Source of the DNA: Leptospira neocaledonica
Lineage (GTDB): Bacteria; Spirochaetota; Leptospiria; Leptospirales; Leptospiraceae
Assembly (NCBI RefSeq): GCF_002812205.1
Contig: NZ_NPEA01000014.1
Coordinates: 1-37,378 of the forward strand
Length of the DNA: 37,378 nucleotides
Direction: 5' to 3'
The first letter of the stretch is position 1. Each line of letters opens with the position of its first letter. Position numbers and translations under genes: made by a program. Positions 8,387 through 18,404 of this stretch are shown here, piece by piece. The notes beneath the pieces were generated by a model that ran no database searches, had not been told where the DNA came from, and was given only the letters and a program-made list of their open reading frames with translations.

Positions 8387-9601
8387 TTAAAAACCGTAAC
8401 TAGTTAGATCTTTAAAACTAACGGAAGATGTTAATCCTTGGATTGTGCCTTCAGTTAAATCGTCCCATTTTACTCCCATTAAATCGCCGGCTCCGGACTT
8501 TCCTGGTGTTCCAATTCGTTCGTATAGTTTGGAAACTCTTGAGACATTAATATGATCATAAGATGGAACATTCACGGATAAGATATGGTCTTTAACAAAT
8601 CCATTTACATCAAAAATTCCGTAATTTATAGATCCATAATCGCATATTTGATCATCGGCGGCAGAAGCTATTGAGGAAACTCCTCCTTCCTCCCAACCGG
8701 ATTTAGCGATTACTTCTAAATTACCAGTAAGTTCCTGGCTATAGGCTAACTTATAATACTCAGCTGCACTTCCAGTATTACAGAAAGCTTGATTCGCTGG
8801 TAACAAAGGACTTAAAGAAGAAAAGTCAGCATCTCCCTTAATGCTTACAACTGTTTTAAAGCAGAATACTGCACCTCCATCCATTTCTTCCAAAATTACT
8901 CTCCCGGATTGTACCGATTGAGCTAAGGTATCCGTACCGAGAGGTCCTGCCCAAGAATATGTTTGTACCAATCCTTGATCCACATGAATATTATTCGGGT
9001 CATATTTTGGATCCGTAGTATCCGGGCTATATACGTAACTTTCGATTACGGCGGTAGCAGTCCATTTATTAGGAGCGAGAAGGCTCAAATTATAAAGCAA
9101 GATAGCTCCGTCTTGATCTGGATCTCTTGGGTCATCATCCCAGAAAAATTGAAGAGCTATAGCACTTGTTCCCGCCACTTTCAGTTGAAAACAATTATCA
9201 AATTCTTTTTGTGCAGCAAAAACGGAAGAAGAAGGAACTACAAAAGGAACGGGACTCGTATTATCTTTTAATCGTAACTTAATATCAAAAACTCCTCCTT
9301 CATCTCCCATTGGAATATTAGTAGCCGATACAATTTGGGTATGAGCAAGAGCAGTAAGTAATTGATTTGCCTGGATCCCGGCAATAATATCATCCATAAA
9401 GAGAGAGTTTCCTCTCGCCCATGTTGCAGATTGACGAACAAAACCCCACTCGGTTGCACTTGCATGCAACGGCTGTTGAAGAAGTTTAAATTTTAATGAT
9501 ATAGGAAAACTACTATTCCGTCCTCTATCGGAACGAAAGCCTATGCTCAATCCGAAAAATATGGCTAAGATCAATGCGATCTTTTTAAATGCATTCTTCA
9601 C
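8387..9601 (-). CDS. hypothetical exported protein
   Basis: 404 residues. The start is GTG at 9601, overlapping the TGA of the upstream 61-residue lipoprotein (GTGA). An N-terminal KNAFKKIALILAIFFGLSIGF segment looks like a signal peptide, without a clear lipobox. The mature part is polar and rich in Ser, Asp and Gly, with segments such as WDDDPRDPDQDGAILLYN and EMDGGAVFCFKTVVSIKGD suggesting a mainly beta, exported protein. No family recognised. Coupling to the small lipoprotein implies a joint role at the envelope. An intrinsic terminator lies just downstream. Confidence 0.75.
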   Translation of the reverse strand: MKNAFKKIALILAIFFGLSIGFRSDRGRNSSFPISLKFKLLQQPLHASATEWGFVRQSATWARGNSLFMDDIIAGIQANQLLTALAHTQIVSATNIPMGDEGGVFDIKLRLKDNTSPVPFVVPSSSVFAAQKEFDNCFQLKVAGTSAIALQFFWDDDPRDPDQDGAILLYNLSLLAPNKWTATAVIESYVYSPDTTDPKYDPNNIHVDQGLVQTYSWAGPLGTDTLAQSVQSGRVILEEMDGGAVFCFKTVVSIKGDADFSSLSPLLPANQAFCNTGSAAEYYKLAYSQELTGNLEVIAKSGWEEGGVSSIASAADDQICDYGSINYGIFDVNGFVKDHILSVNVPSYDHINVSRVSKLYERIGTPGKSGAGDLMGVKWDDLTEGTIQGLTSSVSFKDLTSYGF

Positions 9602-9783
9602 TGTGCAATTCCTCTTGGAACGATAATAAAAAATCCGGTTTTACTTTTTTCCAATTGGTATCCGAAATTGAAGATAGGTGGGATTGAGTCTTTTCCTCCG
9701 GGTGCACAAGCGGTCCCAACCAATCCGGTCAGGATGATCCCTAAGCTAAGAAGTAGAATCCCTCTTTTTAGATTTAAGATCAT
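9598..9783 (-). CDS. small lipoprotein, leader of the exported pair
   Basis: 61 residues. AAGGAG lies eight bases upstream of the ATG. A hydrophobic signal (LLLSLGIILTGLVG) ends in lipobox GTAC (about residue 26), leaving a mature lipoprotein of roughly 36 residues. Its TGA overlaps the GTG of the next gene. No family recognised. Too short for a catalytic role; it may be a small anchor or partner of the exported protein encoded next. Confidence 0.68.
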   Translation of the reverse strand: MILNLKRGILLLSLGIILTGLVGTACAPGGKDSIPPIFNFGYQLEKSKTGFFIIVPRGIAQ

Positions 9784-9904
9784 AAATATCTCCTTATAGA
9801 ATAATGAACATTTGAGACTTTACTTTTTTCATATCGTCTTGAAATTAAAGAGCTTGTTCTAATTATTATTTCATCGTATCAAAGGATAGCTTTATTTCGC
9901 TTAA

Positions 9905-9930
9905 TCCTTGGAAAAAACATCCCCCAAGGA
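9905..9930 (+). promoter_or_regulatory. hairpin covering a ribosome-binding site
   Basis: TCCTTGG (9905-9911) and CCAAGGA (9924-9930) form a 7-bp stem with a 12-base loop. The right arm contains the AAGGA Shine-Dalgarno for the ATG at 9935, so folding would hide that site. A second possible start at 9968 with its own GGAG would remain free. Confidence 0.4.
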
Positions 9931-9934
9931 ATAG

Positions 9935-10600
9935 ATGCCCTATGATCATAACATCCCGGAGATAAAAATGAAAGGTCCGATATTGAATATATTTCTGAAA
10001 AATCCAGTGCCGGGAAAAGTTAAGACACGCTTAGCCAAAGATATAGGAGAAGAAGCAGCACTAGAAGTATACCAAGCCTTGGTCGAAAAAACCAGAACTG
10101 TCTGCAAAGACTTGGATGTTCCTAAAGTTCTTTGGTTCGATTCTTATCTTCCGAATCCATCTGATCTGGGAAGCTGGGGGCATTCCCCATTACTCATCCG
10201 TAAACAAGAAGGAAAGGATCTAGGCGAAAAGATGAGAAACGCTTTCTTGTACTGTTTTCAAAACGGTTCCAGTCCCGCAATTCTTATCGGAAGCGATTGC
10301 CCTGAGTTAGACCCATTACACCTAAAAGAGGCATTTCAGATTTTAGATCATAAGGATGTGGTTTTAGGGCCAGCGAAAGACGGTGGTTATTATCTGGTAG
10401 GACTCAAGTCGGATACTCCTGAACTTTTTCATGGAATAGAATGGAGTACAGAAACTGTTTTTGCCAGAAGTTTGGAAAAACTACAATGGGCCAGAAAACA
10501 AGTGGGACTTCTACCTGTATTATCCGATTTGGATGATGTCCAAGATTTGGAATATTTCGAATCCAATGGGATCTTGGACTGGAAAAAGAACGGATACTGA
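9935..10600 (+). CDS. DUF2064/TIGR04282-type glycosyltransferase-like protein
   Basis: 221 residues (or 210 from the ATG at 9968, which has GGAG before it). NIFLKNPVPGKVKTRLAK near the N-terminus, IGSDCPELDPLHLKEAF and LGPAKDGGYYLVGL are hallmark motifs of the DUF2064/TIGR04282 transferases, a short GT-A-like nucleotide-sugar transferase family. Substrate unknown in the family. Cytosolic. It precedes, on the same strand but with a 183-base gap, the Het-C-like exported protein, so an operon is not evident. Both starts have a ribosome site; family members normally begin close to the NPVPGK motif, which favours the second. Confidence 0.88.
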   Translation: MPYDHNIPEIKMKGPILNIFLKNPVPGKVKTRLAKDIGEEAALEVYQALVEKTRTVCKDLDVPKVLWFDSYLPNPSDLGSWGHSPLLIRKQEGKDLGEKMRNAFLYCFQNGSSPAILIGSDCPELDPLHLKEAFQILDHKDVVLGPAKDGGYYLVGLKSDTPELFHGIEWSTETVFARSLEKLQWARKQVGLLPVLSDLDDVQDLEYFESNGILDWKKNGY

Positions 10601-10716
10601 TTTTTAAGTCACACAAAACATTCCACGCCCCAAACATTAAGAAAATAGAATATAGTCTATAAACTGCGGTCTCGACCTATGTCCAGACAAGGATGTAATA
10701 TTTCTTTATTCATTAT

Positions 10717-10775
10717 GTAATTATTTGATTACTTGGAGAAAATCCCGGGTCTCATATATGTAATTGCTTGATTAC
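10717..10775 (+). promoter_or_regulatory. two copies of a 16-bp dyad (operator candidate)
   Basis: GTAATTATTTGATTAC (10717-10732) and GTAATTGCTTGATTAC (10760-10775) differ at two inner bases and share the dyad GTAAT-N6-ATTAC. They are 43 bases apart, about four helical turns. The second copy lies inside a wider inverted repeat, CTCATATA (10751-10758) and TATATGAG (10781-10788), which includes the start codon of the next gene. The layout suggests cooperative binding of a dimeric regulator over the promoter and start. Confidence 0.5.
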
Positions 10776-10783
10776 AAAAATAT

Positions 10784-11596
10784 ATGAGCAGTAAGACTAA
10801 CTTTGTTTTTCTAAAATTTTTGGCGTTTGGATTCTCTGTGTATTTTCTTACTTCCCTCTCTCCTTTGAGAGCATTCGGGAAGAAGGGCCCGCATACTCAT
10901 ACTAGCATTACCCAAGAGGCATTTTTCGAATTTGCAGATAAGACCGGCTGGGACTTGAGAGCGGACTGCATGGAATTGATTGTCCAAGGCAATCTAAGAG
11001 CGGATGCGGCCTTTATGAACAATGATGCATATCATTGCGATAATGATAATATTCTGGGATGTGCTGATCGGTTCAGAACCTTAAAAGACGATTCTTATCG
11101 GGAACCCAATTATATCAGCGGGCTTATGAAATTGGGAATGGCATTACATATAGCGCAGGATTTCTATTCTCACTCCAATTGGGCGGAGAATTATCCAATG
11201 ATCAGTATACTTGCCCCTATCGAACATCCTTGGATTTTTTTAAGTATGAAAGAGATCCAAACAGGTTATTTTAATCTTCTTCCAATCATTGAACACACAG
11301 AAGAGGCAGGAGAATGTTTCGATGCAGGAACGGAGCTTCACGGGAATTATGCGTTTGCGACCCATGCATGTCTGAATAAGGATGCTTCCGATAGTCATAG
11401 AAGTCTAAAGGCCGTTATACCAGGGATCCCGATCAGCTATCACGATTGGGCAGCCGACCTTGCCAAAGAACATACTGCCCAAATTTTAGTGGAACAATAT
11501 AAAGCAAAACATCCTCTGATCTTAAGTTGCCTAACACCGAAAGTTTTATCATTTTCTTGTGGAAGCCAGGCTTACGATTTTCTCCGCCCGAATTAA
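10784..11596 (+). CDS. exported zinc-phospholipase C / Het-C-like protein
   Basis: 270 residues. Signal peptide about residues 1-30 ending LSPLRA. The mature protein begins FGKKGPHTHTSITQEAF, with histidines at 37 and 39. N80-D81-A-Y-H84 and LGMALHIAQDFYSHSNWAE follow; the latter gives H122-x3-D126-x3-H130, matching the metal-binding helix of zinc-dependent phospholipase C and the related Het-C family. This suggests a secreted zinc hydrolase-like fold; phospholipase activity is inference. No Shine-Dalgarno precedes the ATG, which is itself inside an inverted repeat, so translation may be regulated or the start may differ. It stands alone, with its own upstream dyads. Confidence 0.8.
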   Translation: MSSKTNFVFLKFLAFGFSVYFLTSLSPLRAFGKKGPHTHTSITQEAFFEFADKTGWDLRADCMELIVQGNLRADAAFMNNDAYHCDNDNILGCADRFRTLKDDSYREPNYISGLMKLGMALHIAQDFYSHSNWAENYPMISILAPIEHPWIFLSMKEIQTGYFNLLPIIEHTEEAGECFDAGTELHGNYAFATHACLNKDASDSHRSLKAVIPGIPISYHDWAADLAKEHTAQILVEQYKAKHPLILSCLTPKVLSFSCGSQAYDFLRPN

Positions 11597-11716
11597 GTCT
11601 AATTTCCGTTGACTTAAGCCTTCCCCTTCCATTACTGTAAATTTATCCGGCCAGTATGCAGTCTGTTTTTACCCGATTGTAAAATTCCCGGATCGATCCT
11701 TCCTTAGGTAATATCT

Positions 11717-12300
11717 GTGAAACTATTTCAAATTTTATTGTTTTGTTTACTTTCCTCGGGTTTTCTTTTCGCCCAGGATTCCCAAACTACTAACGAGACC
11801 CAAAATACTTCGCCTGAAGTTTCGGCAGAAGAGCAGACGTTATCCGCCGTTAAAAAATTAATCGGCTTTATCCGTTATAAAAAGAACGATAAGGCATTGG
11901 CTCTTGTCCATGTCGGAAAATTCTCCGAAAAACTCATCGGAGATCATAAAATTTCTGCGGCGGAAAGAAAGGAATTCGAAGATGCAATCTCCGAATACAT
12001 AGTGAATAAAGCATTCCCTGTCGCATTAAAATATTTTGATAAGATCGATATCACTTACGACAAACCTAGCGTGACCGGCAAACAAGCAAGAATTGGCTCC
12101 TCCATTCTTTACAAAGGATCCGATCAGATCAAGTTTGCTTGGATTCTTTCCGAATCCGAAGGTGCCTGGTACATTAGCGATTTTGAGACAGAAGGTAAAC
12201 TCGCAACAGAGATCAACCGCACTAAAAATATAGAGCCGTCTATTAAGAAAAACGGAATCAAGGGGACAATCTCCCTAATACAAAAAGCAGCCAAGAACTG

Positions 12301-12301
<1 letters not shown>
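11717..12301 (+). CDS. MlaC/Ttg2D-like periplasmic lipid-binding protein (HpnM-like)
   Basis: 194 residues from a GTG start. Signal peptide MKLFQILLFCLLSSGFLFA then a Gln/Thr-rich linker. The body (LIGFIRYKKNDKALALVHV, SAAERKEFEDAISEYI, KYFDKIDITYDKP, WYISDFETEGK) follows the MlaC/Ttg2 family that carries phospholipid in the periplasm; HpnM, found in hopanoid gene clusters, belongs to it. The TGA overlaps the ATG of the RND transporter gene by one base, the arrangement expected for an HpnM-HpnN pair. No MlaA, MlaD, MlaE or MlaF partners are present in the window, which favours an RND-linked role. Confidence 0.82.
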
Positions 12302-15209
<2,908 letters not shown>

Positions 15210-15213
<4 letters not shown>

Positions 15214-15848
15214 GATCTAAATTAATACTTCTATTCTTAATTTCCGTTTCCTTTACGAATTGTGCGGTAAAACAAATTAGGATCGCACCGAATTTTGAAT
15301 CTTCTTTAGACCGATTTAAAAGACTGACTGTAGCAATCGATTCCAGTTCGAAAGTAAATCAGGTCGAAGCAACATTAGTAAAATCTATGGCGGAACAAGA
15401 ACTTGCTCACCATAAGGAATTTATAGTATATCCGGATCCTTCCAGCAAAAATCAAAACTGCAAATCTCCGGTAGGAAAATCTCAAGGGGTTCTTACACTT
15501 AAATTGGAAGAAACCTTGAATGGAACTACACCCTCCTTTTTTGTTTGGCTGAGTCCTGCAACATTCGGACCTTCTTCCGATGGGATGAAAATTTCCATAC
15601 AAGCCCAGATCCAAAAATGTGATACAAAGGAAATCCTTTGGGAAGGAACTGCTTCCTCTTCTTACTTTATGGGAGGAGATGAAGAAGCTACACTTAGGAC
15701 CAGTTACGAGAACAAATTCGGAAAATCGGTCGGTCCCAAAGTCCTGCCATATTACGATATTCTAAAGTCTCTTCTAGATAAAATCAGAAGCCCCGTCTTA
15801 AATGAAGCGGAACAGGACGAAAAAATAGAAGTGGAATCCGGCTCTTAA
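15210..15848 (+). CDS. lipoprotein encoded with the HpnN-like transporter
   Basis: 212 residues. Signal peptide ends in FTNC (about residue 19), a spirochaetal lipobox. The mature part starts with a conserved-looking RFKRLTVAIDSSSKVNQVEATLVKSM and has a central SPVGKSQGVLTLKLEE, then WEGTASSSYF. I recall a family named MXAN_6521/LA_1396 lipoprotein for such proteins, but cannot confirm it. Its ATG overlaps the transporter stop (ATGA), so it is the third gene of the operon and a good candidate for an envelope partner, for example an outer-membrane acceptor or assembly factor; this is inference. Confidence 0.75.
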
Positions 15849-15918
15849 GAAACTTCTTCTTGACCAAATCTTCTGTATCGATTGCTATACTCGGAATCGA
15901 TTTTTCGAGAGGGAAAGA

Positions 15919-16200
15919 ATGAATCTAGTGAATAATATATCCAAGGCTTCCACGGCTGCATTTTGGCTTTTATGGCTGGGAGTCTTGAGCGGAATCGTAC
16001 AACTCATTAATTTACATCCAAGTCTGGATGGGATCGTACTCACTCTTGGTTGGGTGATCTTAGGGATCCACGTTATCGAAGTCGGAATCTATTCTTTACG
16101 TGCTGGAGACAGAGGCGGATTTAAAATTTCGGACGCAATTCAGGTTTTTATATTCGGTGTATTCCACCTAATTCCAGTAAGCTTTTCGGATAAGAAGTAA
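15919..16200 (+). CDS. small membrane protein, DUF1145-like
   Basis: 93 residues. AGAGGGAAAG precedes the ATG. It has about three hydrophobic helices: FWLLWLGVLSGIVQLI, GIVLTLGWVILGIHVIEVGI and a C-terminal IQVFIFGVFHLIPV after a polar, Gly-rich loop (RAGDRGGFKISDA). Length, the Gly/charged loop and the FIFGVF ending resemble DUF1145 (E. coli YhhL type), an uncharacterised inner-membrane family. It is 70 bases after the lipoprotein gene and is followed by a terminator, so it may close the operon. Confidence 0.72.
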   Translation: MNLVNNISKASTAAFWLLWLGVLSGIVQLINLHPSLDGIVLTLGWVILGIHVIEVGIYSLRAGDRGGFKISDAIQVFIFGVFHLIPVSFSDKK

Positions 16201-16210
16201 AAGTGACAAA

Positions 16211-16233
16211 AAACCCCCGAGACCCGGGGGTTT
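16211..16233. terminator. bidirectional intrinsic terminator
   Basis: AAACCCCCG (16211-16219) pairs with CGGGGGTTT (16225-16233), with a 5-base loop. It lies between the convergent stops at 16200 (plus) and 16250 (minus), with A-runs and T-runs on both sides. It is nearly the same hairpin as the one at 8333-8357. Confidence 0.85.
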
Positions 16234-16249
16234 AGAATATTCTGAAATA

Positions 16250-17200
16250 TTAAACTGGTCTAGGTAGCTTATTCACGATATCCGTATATTCTGCGGCCAT
16301 ACCTTTTATAACATCTCCGGCAGGAATAATGGAATCAATCTGAGCAACTCCGTGACCTGCAGACCAAATATCTCTCCAACGTTTAAATTCCTGGTCTATA
16401 TCTCCGCTACTTTCGTTGTGGAAATTATCTCCCGCCTTTTCGACAGAACGTTTTAGCCAGTTCGCAGGGATTCCCGAAATTTTTTCGGTATAAACGATCT
16501 CTTCCGGTGCTGATTGAACGATCATCTCCTTATATTCTTGGGAAGCGGCAGCTTCCTTAGTAGCGATAAGTCTAGTTCCGATATAAACTGCATCTGCACC
16601 AAGAGACATTGCTGCGGCCATTTGTGCTCCCCCGCTGATCGCACCCGCCGCAAGAACAGGTAGACCAATTTCTTTTTTCAGATAAGGGAAAAGACTGAAA
16701 GGAGAAATATTTCCGGCATGTCCACCGGCACCTTGTGCAACCGCGACCAAAGCGTCTGCTCCAGATTTAGCAACTAAATTCGCATGTCTTAATGTAGTTA
16801 CGTCGCAGAAAACTTTTGTGCCTACTGATTTTGCCTCATTGATAATAGAACGAGGGCTTCCTAAACTGGTAATGATCAATTCTACCTTGAATTCTAAAAG
16901 TATTTCTAAGTGTTTTGCCCAGTTAGGGTTATGAGCCTTATGTAAAATTAAGTTAACGCCGATGGGTTTTTTGGTCCTGGATCGGATATCTTCCAAACCT
17001 CTTCTTAATTCTTCTATGGTTCGGTAGTTTTGAGAGGGGAATGTTCCAAGGCCTCCGGCTTCGGAAACTGCTACAACTAGATCAGGATATGAAACGAGAA
17101 ACATGGGAGCCCCGATGATGGGCAGATCGATTCCAAGCATCTCCGTTACGGGAGTTTTTATTTTCATAAGGGAAAAGCTTTCATTCTGATCCGATTCCAT
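16250..17200 (-). CDS. nitronate monooxygenase-like FMN enzyme (NPD family)
   Basis: 316 residues, TIM barrel. LPIIGAPMFLVSYPDLVVAV (from residue 26), EAGGLGTFPSQNY, VAVAQGAGGHAGN (His161, where the family catalytic His sits) and LPVLAAGAISGGAQMAAAM with GADAVYIGTRLIATKEA (FMN phosphate site) define the nitronate monooxygenase/2-nitropropane dioxygenase family. It may oxidise alkyl nitronates such as propionate-3-nitronate, but the family also contains enoyl reductases such as FabK, so substrate is unsettled. A shorter start (ATG 17167, MKIKTPVTEM) is possible; neither has a strong ribosome site. Divergent from the ABM gene over a 49-base gap, hinting at shared control and possibly related redox chemistry. 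Confidence 0.9.
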   Translation of the reverse strand: MESDQNESFSLMKIKTPVTEMLGIDLPIIGAPMFLVSYPDLVVAVSEAGGLGTFPSQNYRTIEELRRGLEDIRSRTKKPIGVNLILHKAHNPNWAKHLEILLEFKVELIITSLGSPRSIINEAKSVGTKVFCDVTTLRHANLVAKSGADALVAVAQGAGGHAGNISPFSLFPYLKKEIGLPVLAAGAISGGAQMAAAMSLGADAVYIGTRLIATKEAAASQEYKEMIVQSAPEEIVYTEKISGIPANWLKRSVEKAGDNFHNESSGDIDQEFKRWRDIWSAGHGVAQIDSIIPAGDVIKGMAAEYTDIVNKLPRPV

Positions 17201-17249
17201 CTATCTTTTTTTTCTGGTAGAAGAAAATCGGATCTTGAAACTGGGGACT

Positions 17250-17561
17250 ATGATCGTTACAGTTTCTTCTTACAAAATACTCCCGGAAAGGATCCAAGAA
17301 TTTCTGGAAATTAGCAGTGAACTTTCCAAGGAATCCCTCAAGGAGAACGGTGTTCATAGATTTGATCTTCTGCAAAACGATGGAGACGAAGGCAGATTTC
17401 TGATCATAGAAGCCTACGAAAGTGAATCCAGACGTAAATCACATTTGGAGACCCCCCATTTTGTAAACTGGAGAAGAACGGTTCCGGAAATGTTTTCCCA
17501 AGGAACTACCACAGTTTATTATAAACCGGTATCTCCCAAGCCGGAAGATTGGAAAAAGTAA
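17250..17561 (+). CDS. antibiotic biosynthesis monooxygenase (ABM) domain protein
   Basis: 103 residues from ATG 17250 (a TTG at 17235 would add five residues; family members usually begin at the MIVTVSSYKI strand, so ATG is preferred). A short ferredoxin-like alpha/beta domain with NGVHRFDLLQNDGDEGRFL, YESESRRKSHLETPHFVNW and MFSQGTTTVYYKPV is typical of ABM dimers such as YgiN or LsrG. These act as cofactor-free quinol oxygenases or isomerases of small molecules; the substrate is unknown here. Divergent neighbour of the nitronate monooxygenase-like gene. Confidence 0.9.
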   Translation: MIVTVSSYKILPERIQEFLEISSELSKESLKENGVHRFDLLQNDGDEGRFLIIEAYESESRRKSHLETPHFVNWRRTVPEMFSQGTTTVYYKPVSPKPEDWKK

Positions 17562-17600
17562 TTAGGATATAAGGTTAAATTTGGACGTGGCGTATAACTA

Positions 17601-17723
17601 CCAAGGCTTGACGCTTCGCGTCAGGATTGCTACGCAACCCTTGCTCGGCCTTTGGCAAATTTTGCTTCCATATCTTCACTTGAATGTGCAAGTGTGCAGT
17701 TGCAAAACGTCGTTAAGCCTTGG
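17601..17723. repeat. structured intergenic element with nested inverted repeats
   Basis: Outer arms CCAAGGCTT (17601-17609) and AAGCCTTGG (17715-17723) enclose two more hairpins: TGACGC-TTC-GCGTCA (17609-17623) and CACTTG-AATGTG-CAAGTG (17677-17694). The element fills the 184-base gap between convergent genes and is richer in GC than its flanks. It has no reading frame of note. A small transposon-derived repeat (MITE-like) or a structured RNA/terminator are both possible. Confidence 0.55.
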
Positions 17724-17745
17724 CTATTAGCCGATATAGCCATTA

Positions 17746-18243
17746 TTATTTTTTTCTAAAATAGATAGTCTCGACTGCCCTTGTCTCCTCCTCTCCCGGT
17801 TTAATATTATACGCCCTTATGATAATTTGATCCTTGTTGACGATTTCGAATTCGGTTCTCCAACCCCAAGGTTCCGGAAACGTCCCCTGTCCATAATGTC
17901 CTAAGACCGAAAATCCTTTATCAGTTGGATGTCCTTCTGAGAGCATGATCCCTGTTCCCATTCCGAAACTTTCTACCCAAGCGCATTCCGCTTTCTGTCT
18001 ATCTATATGATATCCCAAAATAAGAACTCCTTGCATAGGAGATCCACCGATACTTCCTTCGTATTCATGTAAAATAAATCTACCTCCTAATATAGGACGT
18101 ATGGTTCCAATGGTCTTAGTTTCGCCTTCTAATTTATCCGGCTTGAACCATAATTTGGATGTACCTTCCCACTCTCCTTCCAGCTGAGAAAGTTTAAAAT
18201 GTTCTCCCTCTCTTTTGGAAATTTCGAATTTTTCCTTACTCAT
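17746..18243 (-). CDS. DUF1579 family protein
   Basis: 165 residues from ATG 18243, which has GGGAGA seven bases upstream; an in-frame ATG at 18315 would add 24 residues without a ribosome site. LEGEWEGTSKLWFKPD, GTIRPILGGRFILHEYEG, GGSPMQGVLILGY and TEFEIVNKDQIIIRAYNIKPG with ETIYFRKK at the end match DUF1579, a small beta-barrel-like (lipocalin-type) cytosolic family of unknown function. It ends beside the structured repeat and is divergent from the HtrA-like protease. Confidence 0.85.
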   Translation of the reverse strand: MSKEKFEISKREGEHFKLSQLEGEWEGTSKLWFKPDKLEGETKTIGTIRPILGGRFILHEYEGSIGGSPMQGVLILGYHIDRQKAECAWVESFGMGTGIMLSEGHPTDKGFSVLGHYGQGTFPEPWGWRTEFEIVNKDQIIIRAYNIKPGEEETRAVETIYFRKK

Positions 18244-18404
18244 ACTAGATTCTCCCAAATCATTTACAAAAGGTTTAAAGCGAATAAGATTTATGTGAAT
18301 GCGGTCTAAACGCAAGTTTAAAAATCCGAGATTTTTTCAACCTTCGATTAAACATTTTATTTCTTTCAGGGACTTTAATTTATGAGAGGAAGTCCAAGAA
18401 GATT

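Noticed and set aside
18382..18404. Upstream ATG at 18382 as the true start of the HtrA-like gene
   Set aside because: It is out of frame with the protease by 23 bases, so it cannot supply a signal peptide.
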